The translations under genes were made by a program, and so were the position numbers. DNA of 43,704 nucleotides from CAYONZ01 sp964405465 (GTDB lineage: Bacteria > Bdellovibrionota > Bdellovibrionia > Bdellovibrionales > JAMPXM01): positions 1 to 43,704 of the forward strand of contig CAYONZ010000029.1 in the NCBI GenBank assembly GCA_964405465.1. The letters run 5' to 3'. Numbering within the stretch: position 1 is the stretch's first letter; each line of letters starts with the position of its first letter. A model generated the notes under the pieces. It searched no databases. It saw nothing but the letters and a program-made list of their open reading frames with translations, and was not told the DNA's origin. This document shows positions 16,460 to 25,850 of the stretch, in pieces.

Positions 16460-17770
16460 TTAAGAATGACCGCCTGCTGCTCCGTGGAACTGTTCAGCCT
16501 CAGTTGAGTGCTGAAGCGCCCCTGTCGAAGCCTTTCCTTCACTCACAGTCATTAGAACCTGATCAAAGTAGCCAGTTCCAACTTCACGCTGGTGACGGGT
16601 TGCTGTGTAGCCCACATCTTCACGTGCAAATTCAACTTCTTGAAGCTCAACATATGCTGGCATTCCCTCTTTCGCATAAGCACGAGCCAATTCGAAGGAG
16701 TGCAAGTTGACTAAGTGCCATCCTGCAAGAGTGATAAATTGAAACTTGTAACCCATTGCTCCAAGTTCTTTTTGAAACTTCGCAATTGTCGCAGAATCCA
16801 AATTCTTTTTCCAATTGAACGATGGCGAACAATTGTAGGCCAAAAGCTTTCCAGGATATTTTGCATGAATCGCATCAGCAAATTCTTTTGCTTCTTTTAG
16901 ATCTGGCTTAGATGTTTCCACCCACAACAAATCAGCATAAGGAGCATAAGCCAAACCACGAGCAATCGCGGCTTCCATTCCTGGCTTCACACGATAATAA
17001 CCCTCTGAAGTACGCTCACCAGTCAAGAACGGCTTATCATAAGCATCAATATCGCTGGTGATAAGGTTCGCACCCAAAGAATCAGTGCGCGCAATGATCA
17101 AGCTCGGTACACCCAGAACATCTGCAGCAAATCGTGCCGAAACAAGAGTTCGCACAAACTGACTTGTTGGAATCAATACTTTTCCACCCAAATGGCCACA
17201 TTTTTTTTCAGCCGCCAATTGATCCTCAAAGTGAACTCCTGCTGCACCCGCCTCGATCATCGACTTCATCAATTCAAAAGCGTGAAGAGGTCCACCGAAA
17301 CCAGCTTCAGCATCAGCCACGATTGGAGCATACCAATCAAGTCCTGTCGCGCCTTCGCTCTTTTCGATTTGATCAGCGCGAGTCAATGCATTGTTCAAAC
17401 GACGAACAACATTTGGAACGCTATTCGCTGGGTACAAGCTCTGGTCTGGATAAGTTTGTCCAGACAAATTTGCATCAGCAGCAACCTGCCAGCCACTTAG
17501 ATAAAGTGCCTTCAAGCCTGCCTTCACATATTGAGTCGCCTGAGCACCTGTCATTGCACCCATAGTGTTGACATAGCTTTCAGTGTGCAACAGGTTCCAC
17601 AATTTAGCTGAGCCACGCTCTGCCAAGGTGTGCTTCACTTGCACCGAAGGTCGTAGTTTCATCACCTCAGCTGCTGAGTAAGGACGGGTAATTCCTTTCC
17701 ATCGAGCTTCTGTCTTCCAAGTCTGCTCAAGTGATTCAACGGTCTGATTCCATTCACCAGGCAAAGTCAT
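16460..17770 (-). CDS. aceA: Isocitrate lyase
   Basis: Cleaves isocitrate to glyoxylate and succinate, first step of the glyoxylate shunt. 436 residues, matching the E. coli-type enzyme. It carries the signature with the catalytic Cys, KKCGHLGGK (about 188-196), the metal-binding IVADAEAGFGG, and YNCSPSFNW near the C-terminal part of the active site. It overlaps the aceB stop by 4 bases (ATGA) and is followed by a strong terminator, so aceBA is a two-gene operon. No isocitrate dehydrogenase kinase (aceK) is present. Confidence 0.97.
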   Translation of the reverse strand: MTLPGEWNQTVESLEQTWKTEARWKGITRPYSAAEVMKLRPSVQVKHTLAERGSAKLWNLLHTESYVNTMGAMTGAQATQYVKAGLKALYLSGWQVAADANLSGQTYPDQSLYPANSVPNVVRRLNNALTRADQIEKSEGATGLDWYAPIVADAEAGFGGPLHAFELMKSMIEAGAAGVHFEDQLAAEKKCGHLGGKVLIPTSQFVRTLVSARFAADVLGVPSLIIARTDSLGANLITSDIDAYDKPFLTGERTSEGYYRVKPGMEAAIARGLAYAPYADLLWVETSKPDLKEAKEFADAIHAKYPGKLLAYNCSPSFNWKKNLDSATIAKFQKELGAMGYKFQFITLAGWHLVNLHSFELARAYAKEGMPAYVELQEVEFAREDVGYTATRHQREVGTGYFDQVLMTVSEGKASTGALQHSTEAEQFHGAAGGHS

Positions 17771-19401
17771 GCGTTCTCCTTTGTATAGTTTTGATCCAAT
17801 AACTGGTATGCCGGCAGAGTTAAAAACTCTGTAAAATCCTTATTTAAAACGAGCTCTCGCAAGAGTTGCGCTGCCTGCTCAAGGCGGTTTGCAATTGGAA
17901 ACTGCAAACTCTGTTTTTCTTCACTCAAAATCTTTTCGAAATACTGGGCACTCACCTTTTGCCCACCTTCAAGGGTGATCTGCTTATGAACCCACTGCCA
18001 AAGTTCGGCGCGAGAAATCTCAGCGGTAGCGGCATCTTCCATCAAATTATGAATGGCCACAGCCCCAAGACCCCTCAACCATGATTCGATATACTGAAGC
18101 GCAACGTTCACATTGTTACGAAAGCCAGCTTCAGTCACCTTTCCATCAGGCAAAGAACATGGAAGCAAACGTGAGGCATCGAACTCTTTTTCTAAAATAC
18201 CTGTTTGCTTCTGATGCGGATCGAATCCCAAGAACTCATCAAAAACACGTTTTGCAACAGGTACCAAGTCAGGATGGGCCACCCAGGTTCCATCGAATCC
18301 GCCCTTTGCCTCGCGCTCTTTGTCCTCGGCGACTTTCTTAAAAGCCAGAGCATTGACCTCAGCATCACGCCGTGAAGGAATGAATGCTGCCATTCCGCCG
18401 ATGGCATGCGCTCCCCGTCTATGACAGGTTGAAACAAGAAGTTCAGTGTAGGCCTTCATATAGGGAACCGTCATCGTCATCTGAGCACGATCCGGAAAAA
18501 TCACGTCGGTGGTTGCCACAAACTTTTTAATCATGCTGAAAAGATAATCCCAACGGCCTGCATTCAAACCTGCGGCATGTTCACGTAATTCAAAAAGAAT
18601 TTCGTCCATTTCGAAAGCAGCAGGAATTGTCTCAATCAACACTGTGGCTCGAATACTTCCCTGCGCAACTCCCAATCGTGTTTGTGCATATTTGAAAACA
18701 TCATTCCACAGGCGTGCTTCGAGATGACTCTCCATTTTAGGCAAATAAAAATAAGGCCCAGATCCACGAGCGAGAAGTTCTTTAGCGTTGTGGAAAAAAT
18801 AAAGTCCGAAATCAAAAAAACTTCCTGAGATCGGCAGCCCACCAAGCAGAACATTTTTTTCTTCAAGATGCCAACCTCGAGGACGCACCACGAGTGTCGC
18901 AATGTCTTCTTTGAGTGCATACGATTTCCCCTCAGGAGAAACAAACGAGAGCTCTCGCCGTACGGCCTCAGAAAGTGCCACTTGTCCTAAAACTGAGTTT
19001 TCCCAGGTTGGTGACAACGCATCTTCAAGATCAGCCATAAAGACCTTTGCACCCGAGTTTAGAGCATTGATCATCATCTTGCGCTCTGCAGGCCCAGTGA
19101 TCTCGGTTCTTCGGTCATTGAGATCCTTCGGAGCGTTGGCTACATGCCAATCACTCTGGCGAATCTCCAAGGTCTCATCTAGAAAACGTAACTTTTCGCC
19201 AGCATTCAATGCTCGGGCACGCGCTGCTCTTTTGGCCAAGAGCTCTCTTCGACGTGCGCCAAACTGAGTTTCAAGTTCAAAAACAAACTGAAGCGCATCA
19301 GCAGTCAAGATCGCCTTGGCCTCTGCTGGAATCGCGCGAGTCAGTTTCAATCCCTCCCGTACTGTTGCTGAAGAAATATTTTTTTCAGTCATTAATTCCA
19401 T
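17767..19401 (-). CDS. aceB: Malate synthase A
   Basis: Condenses glyoxylate with acetyl-CoA to give malate. 544 residues, typical of the A isoform. It contains the signature REHAAGLNAGRWDYLF (about 275-290), the metal-ligand FMADLEDALSPTW segment, and TVLIETIPAAFEMDE. The catalytic-base region near the C terminus includes NLMEDAATAEISRAE. AGGA lies about 5 bases before the ATG; a second ATG three codons later has worse spacing. With aceA it forms the glyoxylate bypass, allowing growth on acetate, fatty acids or hydroxybutyrate, which fits the neighbouring hydroxybutyrate dehydrogenase. Confidence 0.97.
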   Translation of the reverse strand: MELMTEKNISSATVREGLKLTRAIPAEAKAILTADALQFVFELETQFGARRRELLAKRAARARALNAGEKLRFLDETLEIRQSDWHVANAPKDLNDRRTEITGPAERKMMINALNSGAKVFMADLEDALSPTWENSVLGQVALSEAVRRELSFVSPEGKSYALKEDIATLVVRPRGWHLEEKNVLLGGLPISGSFFDFGLYFFHNAKELLARGSGPYFYLPKMESHLEARLWNDVFKYAQTRLGVAQGSIRATVLIETIPAAFEMDEILFELREHAAGLNAGRWDYLFSMIKKFVATTDVIFPDRAQMTMTVPYMKAYTELLVSTCHRRGAHAIGGMAAFIPSRRDAEVNALAFKKVAEDKEREAKGGFDGTWVAHPDLVPVAKRVFDEFLGFDPHQKQTGILEKEFDASRLLPCSLPDGKVTEAGFRNNVNVALQYIESWLRGLGAVAIHNLMEDAATAEISRAELWQWVHKQITLEGGQKVSAQYFEKILSEEKQSLQFPIANRLEQAAQLLRELVLNKDFTEFLTLPAYQLLDQNYTKENA

Positions 19402-19628
19402 GTCTTCCTCGTTTGTTTACTTTGTTTCATCAAACTGTCAGAAAACAATCAAGATGAATTTTGCAGAAATTTCATATTGGACACCACGATAGTGCTGCAA
19501 CTCTATTTTTATCTTAGGGAGAAATGCTTGCATTTTTAGATTGTTGGAGCTAAAACTCTAAACAAAATCAATTTGATTATTCGTTCCAGACATGAAGATT
19601 TCATTTTGAACAAATAGGCAAACTAAAT

Positions 19629-19640
19629 AAAACATGTTTT
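19629..19640. promoter_or_regulatory. Palindrome AAAACATGTTTT upstream of the TetR gene
   Basis: Perfect 12-bp palindrome 32 bp before the TetR-family start codon, in the 270-bp region it shares with divergent aceB. Position and symmetry fit a TetR dimer site controlling its own operon and perhaps aceBA; there is no direct evidence of binding. Confidence 0.35.
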
Positions 19641-19671
19641 AAATACTTTAGCATTCACCAAGGAGCCAACC

Positions 19672-20289
19672 ATGAAGCAACCGAACAATCGTGATCGCAT
19701 CTTAAAAGCCAGCGTGGAGCTCTTTAACCAATCTGGCGTGGTGGCCGTCACCACCAACCACATTGCTGAGCATCTAAAGATCAGCCCAGGAAATCTCTAT
19801 TTTCACTTTCGCAATAAAGAAGAAATTATTAGAGAATTGTATACGCAAATGAGCCGCCAAGTTTTTGAAGCCTGGGAGCAGCGCGAAGAAAGCCTTTCTT
19901 CGCCGCTGAAGTTACTCGAACGATCGTACGAAGCGTTTTTTAATTTTCGTTTTTTTCACCGCGAGATGTATCACCTTCGTCGTCGTGATCCTGAATTAGC
20001 AAAGCTCTGGAAAAAACACCTTCAAAAAACCATGCGTTTGTTGGTCGCGACCTATAAGCTTTGGGTAAAAAATGGCATCATGAAGCCCATCTTGGATCCA
20101 AAAGAGATGCAGATGATTAGCGATTTGGTTTTGATCACCTCGAGTGCATTTCTGCAGTTTTATGAAAGCCCCGAGAAACCGGCGACTCGGCGAGAGGTAA
20201 AACATGGTGTGCAACATATTGCGCGTCTTTTGTTGCCTTACCACACCGAAGCTCATCAAGGTGAAATATTAAAATATCTCAATAGTTAA
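19672..20289 (+). CDS. TetR-family transcriptional regulator
   Basis: 205 residues. The N-terminal helix-turn-helix is clear: RILKASVELFNQSGVVAVTT, then IAEHLKISPGNLYFHFRNKEEI (about 26-47), the standard TetR recognition pattern. The C-terminal ligand-binding domain is aromatic and basic (FFNFRFFHREMYHLRRRDPEL) and divergent, so the ligand cannot be named. AGGAG lies 9 bases before the ATG. The gene is 13 bp upstream of hydroxybutyrate dehydrogenase and divergent from aceBA. A role as acyl-CoA or hydroxybutyrate-responsive regulator of both is reasonable inference. Confidence 0.9.
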   Translation: MKQPNNRDRILKASVELFNQSGVVAVTTNHIAEHLKISPGNLYFHFRNKEEIIRELYTQMSRQVFEAWEQREESLSSPLKLLERSYEAFFNFRFFHREMYHLRRRDPELAKLWKKHLQKTMRLLVATYKLWVKNGIMKPILDPKEMQMISDLVLITSSAFLQFYESPEKPATRREVKHGVQHIARLLLPYHTEAHQGEILKYLNS

Positions 20290-20302
20290 TCGGAGGCTTT
20301 TC

Positions 20303-21082
20303 ATGCAGAGTCGTGTTGCTTTGGTCACCGGATCTACCAGTGGAATCGGTTTAAAGATTGCCGAATCTTTGGCGAGCAGCGGATACCGAGTCGCTCTGCA
20401 TGGGCTGTTGCCCCCAGAGCAAAAAAGTGATTTTTCCAGATACTGGCAAGAGACGACTAAACAGGATATGTTTTTAGCTGAACATGATTTTTCAAAACCG
20501 GGCAAAGCGATCGATTGTGTCGAGCAAGTTTTGCACCACTTCAAACGTCTCGACGTTCTTGTGAACAATGCTGGTATTCAACATGTAGCACCAGTTGAGC
20601 AATTTACTCTCGAATCATGGCAAAGAGTCATACAGGTCAATCTGAACTCTGGATTTGAAACAATTCACCAAGCTCTCCCGCAAATGAAAGCAAGAGGCTG
20701 GGGCCGAATCATCAATATTGCTTCAGTTCATGGTCAGGTGGCATCAGCCAACAAGTCAGCCTATGTGGCATCGAAACACGGTCTGCTAGGTTTAACCAAA
20801 ACGGTAGCGCTCGAAGCGGCCAACACTGGCGTGACCTGCAACGCTATTTGCCCAGGTTGGGTGCGAACTCCATTGGTCGAAAAACAAATTCAAGCTCGAG
20901 CACAAGCACATGGCACGTCCATTGATGAAGCTTCGCGAAACTTACTCGCCGAAAAACAACCTGAGCATCAATTTGTCGATCCTCTGGATGTGGCCCAGTT
21001 GGTTTTATTTTTACTCAGTGACCATGCAAAGGCCATGACTGGCTCCGCCCTCACGATCGATGGCGGATGGACCAGCCAATAA
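20303..21082 (+). CDS. bdhA: D-3-hydroxybutyrate dehydrogenase (short-chain dehydrogenase)
   Basis: NAD-dependent interconversion of D-3-hydroxybutyrate and acetoacetate. 259 residues, as in the family. Cofactor motif TGSTSGIG at about 9-16, NNAGIQHVAPVE with the subfamily-typical QH after NNAG, catalytic Ser in ASVHGQVAS, and YVASKHG with the Tyr-Lys pair. The substrate-lid region CPGWVRTPLVEKQI and the EKQP-QFV segment are characteristic of bacterial hydroxybutyrate dehydrogenases. GGAGG precedes the ATG. Co-transcription with the TetR gene and proximity to the glyoxylate genes suggest use of polyhydroxybutyrate or ketone bodies as carbon. Confidence 0.9.
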   Translation: MQSRVALVTGSTSGIGLKIAESLASSGYRVALHGLLPPEQKSDFSRYWQETTKQDMFLAEHDFSKPGKAIDCVEQVLHHFKRLDVLVNNAGIQHVAPVEQFTLESWQRVIQVNLNSGFETIHQALPQMKARGWGRIINIASVHGQVASANKSAYVASKHGLLGLTKTVALEAANTGVTCNAICPGWVRTPLVEKQIQARAQAHGTSIDEASRNLLAEKQPEHQFVDPLDVAQLVLFLLSDHAKAMTGSALTIDGGWTSQ

Positions 21083-21088
21083 TTGAGT

Positions 21089-21115
21089 GAAAAATCTCTG
21101 ACAACACCAGAGATT
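21089..21115 (-). terminator. Terminator of the sigma-factor operon
   Basis: AATCTCTG-ACAACAC-CAGAGATT is a perfect 8-bp stem (21093-21115). On the minus strand it is followed by TTTTT. It starts at the sigma-factor stop codon; the same hairpin may also slow plus-strand transcripts from bdhA. Confidence 0.75.
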
Positions 21116-21765
21116 CATTTGCAGCCAGGCCCTCTTTCGCGATCACCACCAATTCCACTTTCATCTCCGCAACCGCAGCAGTCGGCATCTGGATGCGAGG
21201 TCTTTTTAGATGTTTCTTGTTTACAACAATTGAGAAGAGCCTCTTTCAATTTCAAGCGGGCACGTTGCAATTTCGATTTGAAAGTGGAATAGCGAAGATT
21301 CATTTTTTTTGCGGCATCAACTTGGGAAACTCCAGAAATTTCAACCATTCTTAAAATCTGTGCATCTTGTGATGACAGAGCCTTCAACATCGGCTGCACA
21401 CAGTTTGCCAACTCGGTACTCATCGGTTCGGGGCCAGCAACGATCTCGTCGAGTCCCCTAGAACTATCGACAAAATGACTTTCACCCGGCGCAACAGTTC
21501 GTCGCTGTTTTCGATAATAATCAATAGCTGTATTGCGACTTACCACCACGATCCAATTCACAAATTTTCCAGGGGAAATCTGCTGACCATGTTGTAAAAT
21601 CTTGAGCATCACTTCTTGCAAAATATCATCACGGTCTTCATTGGAGCGAACTTGCTTTCGTAAAAGTAGGCGCAATCCTCGCAAAAGATCGTCATTCACG
21701 ACAGGTCCAGAATTGTGAAACTCAGATTTAAGTTGCAAGCTTTCCGCTCGCAGTCTTCTATTCAT
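21115..21765 (-). CDS. ECF-type RNA polymerase sigma factor with a Cys-rich C-terminal tail (SigZ-like)
   Basis: 216 residues. Region 2 includes the DRDDILQEVMLKIL helix (about 42-56) and the -10 recognition stretch WIVVVSRNTAIDYYRKQRR. Region 4 has the helix-turn-helix VSQVDAAKKMNLRYSTFKSKLQRAR (about 147-171). After the helix-turn-helix comes a 38-residue tail with six Cys (NCC, DCCGC, GC), suited to metal or redox sensing. Cys-containing tails are known in SigZ-like factors. It is 51 bp downstream of the DUF6428-like gene, with GGAGAG before the ATG. No membrane anti-sigma factor is adjacent, so control may act through the tail or the neighbour; that is inference. Confidence 0.85.
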   Translation of the reverse strand: MNRRLRAESLQLKSEFHNSGPVVNDDLLRGLRLLLRKQVRSNEDRDDILQEVMLKILQHGQQISPGKFVNWIVVVSRNTAIDYYRKQRRTVAPGESHFVDSSRGLDEIVAGPEPMSTELANCVQPMLKALSSQDAQILRMVEISGVSQVDAAKKMNLRYSTFKSKLQRARLKLKEALLNCCKQETSKKTSHPDADCCGCGDESGIGGDRERGPGCK

Positions 21766-21816
21766 AAACTCTCCTGTCCCGCTCAGGCCCCAACCTCAAT
21801 TTTCCTACAAAACATT

Positions 21817-22350
21817 TTAACAACATGTCTTCACTTTGGGCGCACAACAACTCGGTTGCCGACGATCCATAGCTTTACACTGAGTCTCTGCCCCGAGTCC
21901 GACAACATGCAAGTGAGAATCTTTCCAAATGAGTTCTTTAACCAAATACCTCTGCACAGCCGAAACTCCTCGGGGACGATACTCAACCAACACTCTGCCA
22001 GAGCGGTCGATACCAAGTAACTCATTAGACTGCTCGAGAATTCGCTGCAACTTCTCAAGCGTCATGTTTGTATTTTCATTAGAACCCGCAGCAGTGTCAC
22101 CCGAAGCAACAGATGTCTTCACGTTTCCGCAACCTCCAATGGATTGCGGTTCAACCAGCTGTAATACGACTTCGTCCCATTCATCAACTTGCCCTCCGCA
22201 ATCGAGCGACCGTACTGTCACGGCGAGAACTTCGGTCAAATGGAAGCGACGATCTATTTCCCGGCCATCTAAAATGAAAATCACGTCTTCAGATCTTCTA
22301 GGTTGTCCAGCTTTTGCCATCAAATGGGTTGTAAATTCAGCGTATGTCAT
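21817..22350 (-). CDS. DUF6428-like protein with Cys-rich C terminus
   Basis: 177 residues, soluble, no signal peptide. The N-terminal third has the pattern I associate with DUF6428: HLTEV then SLDCGG-VDEW-E-V-QL (residues about 37-66). A Gly/Ser linker follows, then a second domain (TLEKLQRILEQSNELLGID ... VEYRPRG ... YLVKELIWKDSHLHVVGL). It ends in Cys-rich sequence (TQCKAMDRRQPSCCAPKVKTCC). Cys clusters at the end of both this protein and the downstream sigma factor suggest a shared metal or metalloid signal. DUF6428 genes are, to my recollection, often near arsenic-related regulators, but nothing arsenic-specific is here. AGGAG precedes the ATG. Confidence 0.7.
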   Translation of the reverse strand: MTYAEFTTHLMAKAGQPRRSEDVIFILDGREIDRRFHLTEVLAVTVRSLDCGGQVDEWDEVVLQLVEPQSIGGCGNVKTSVASGDTAAGSNENTNMTLEKLQRILEQSNELLGIDRSGRVLVEYRPRGVSAVQRYLVKELIWKDSHLHVVGLGAETQCKAMDRRQPSCCAPKVKTCC

Positions 22351-22394
22351 AAAATACTCCTGTCTCTTGCCCCTGAATAAGGGCGTTTACCAAT

Positions 22395-22424
22395 AAGACG
22401 TAAGACCTTTTAAAAAGACGCAAG
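22395..22424. repeat. Two 10-bp direct repeats AAGACGYAAG, 20 bp apart
   Basis: AAGACGTAAG (22395-22404) and AAGACGCAAG (22415-22424) repeat with exactly 20-bp periodicity, 45-74 bp upstream of the DUF6428-like start. On that gene's strand they read CTTGCGTCTT-N10-CTTACGTCTT. They could be the -35 and -10 parts of an autoregulated sigma promoter or a two-turn activator/repressor site. Confidence 0.5.
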
Positions 22425-22563
22425 AAAACTTCCCAGCCGTATCATTTTGGAACAGATTTGTGCCCTCTCCACAAATTCCGCACAAGATTTTAGCAAAACC
22501 TTAGTTAAACACCGTCATATTCCGAGAAGAACTTCAACTAAAGAGCTTTAACAAGGAGTCTTG

Positions 22564-23229
22564 ATGTCGATCCCGGTCCTACTTATCTGTAAAAACATGG
22601 GAGAGAAAGACAACCTAAAAGCCCTTCTCGAAAAAGATGGGCTATATACAGTGACTTGTTCTTCAGTGCTTGCTGATGGAATAGAAAAACTGGTCAATCA
22701 ACCTGTGAGAGTTGCGATCTTTGATCATGACATTCTCGACGAACCCCAGGTCAGTGCCCTCGAGCGCATTCGTACCTTTTCGAAGGTGCCCATTGTAGTC
22801 TTGGCCAAGCAAATCGGCGTCTATGCCTATCGAAGAATTTCGAAAATGGATGAAATGATCACTTTGCAAAGACCTTTTCAAGCCGCGATCTTGACTGCAC
22901 TCTTGCAGCGTTTAACTGCCAATATTGATCCCGAAAAAAAAGAATTACCACGCTTCTATACAGATGAACCTGTTCGCATGGTGGTACTTGGCTCGGGACT
23001 TCTCATTCCAACACGAATGAAAAACTACTCAGCGGGAGGCGCATTTTTGGAGTACCGAGGTATCTCCTTAAAAGTGGGCGACAAACTGCAAATAGGCCTC
23101 GATCGCCCACACCACCAAAGTTCAAACGGTGACGGATTACAGATGAAGGCGAAAGTGATTTGGATCAAAGAAGGTGACACACCAAGATCTCCATCACGTG
23201 GAATTGGGGTTCAGTTTTTTCAGGAGTAA
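22564..23229 (+). CDS. Pseudo-receiver plus PilZ domain protein
   Basis: I choose the ATG at 22564 (AAGGAG 5 bases upstream) over a TTG one codon earlier, giving 221 residues. The N-terminal part (about 1-115) has receiver-like alternation: VLLICKNMGEKDNLKALL, AIFDHD with Asp at the phosphorylation strand, PIVVLA, and LQRPF where a receiver has an invariant Lys. The Lys is replaced by Arg, so phosphorylation is doubtful. The C-terminal PilZ domain (about 125-220) has an Arg in EPVRM and the NYSAGGAFLE (D/NxSxxG) motif that contacts cyclic di-GMP; the RxxxR half is not clear. Probably a cyclic-di-GMP effector. Confidence 0.75.
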   Translation: MSIPVLLICKNMGEKDNLKALLEKDGLYTVTCSSVLADGIEKLVNQPVRVAIFDHDILDEPQVSALERIRTFSKVPIVVLAKQIGVYAYRRISKMDEMITLQRPFQAAILTALLQRLTANIDPEKKELPRFYTDEPVRMVVLGSGLLIPTRMKNYSAGGAFLEYRGISLKVGDKLQIGLDRPHHQSSNGDGLQMKAKVIWIKEGDTPRSPSRGIGVQFFQE

Positions 23230-23230
23230 A

Positions 23231-23258
23231 AAAAAGCAGATCCAAAGACCTGCTTTTT
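23231..23258. terminator. Bidirectional terminator between the PilZ gene and hppA
   Basis: AAAAAGCAG-ATCCAAAGAC-CTGCTTTTT, a 9-bp stem with T-runs on both strands, lies between convergent genes, starting 2 bases after the PilZ-protein stop. Confidence 0.8.
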
Positions 23259-23335
23259 CTGTGATTGTCTCTGCAGACTTTCACTGTTTGAATTTTTATT
23301 CATCGAATCGGCTCACTCAAGAACCAGAACAGCTT

Positions 23336-25393
<2,058 letters not shown>

Positions 25394-25405
25394 CTTTGTC
25401 TCCAT

Positions 25406-25850
25406 CTCTATTTGAAATATGTTTTGCTATGCATTGTGGTACGCAAGCCTCCGGTTTATGTCAAGATTTGCATTGAATCGTCTCGGGTTCCCAGTGGATC
25501 TGCCACTCCTTTTTCTTTGAACTCCCGATGTCCTGCCAACTTCTTAGGCACACACAAAATTATCCAACCCCACTGTATTGGCCCGAATCGGCCTGAGTCA
25601 GGAGAGCCGTGACTGATCATCATTTTGACATTCCAGATTTTTTTTACAAACTCTCTGCTCCAACTCTGCGCCCAATCTTCCACCCAAGAGACCAACTTGT
25701 AATCCTTGATGGACCCAGACTTGCATCCAAAATCAGAGCTTGCAAGAGGGACCAATCAAAAAATGACCCTGTCCATATTCGGAGCTAAAGGCACTGCGCT
25801 GACAGGTTTCAAATTGAACCAGTTGAAAATGTAAACAGGAGATCTTTACC
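25406..25850. other. Intergenic region between hppA and the YiiX-like gene
   Basis: 445 bases. It holds the possible hppA promoter. It also contains an open minus-strand frame (25456-25755, 99 codons) with only a TTG start and no ribosome site. Its translation is not recognisable and I do not call it a gene. AGGAG sits 8 bases before the downstream ATG at 25851. Confidence 0.4.
25436..25464 (-). promoter_or_regulatory. Possible hppA promoter
   Basis: On the minus strand a perfect -35 TTGACA (25464-25459) is followed 17 bases later by TACCAC (25441-25436), a weak -10, about 43 bp before the chosen hppA start. Confidence 0.3.

Noticed and set aside
21083..21292. Plus-strand frame after bdhA
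   Set aside because: It is the reverse of the Cys-rich end of the sigma factor, includes the terminator hairpin, and has no ribosome site of its own.
25456..25755. 99-codon minus-strand frame between hppA and the YiiX-like gene
   Set aside because: Only a TTG start directly after a stop, no ribosome site, overlaps the possible hppA promoter, and the translation matches nothing I know. It cannot be ruled out as a small gene.
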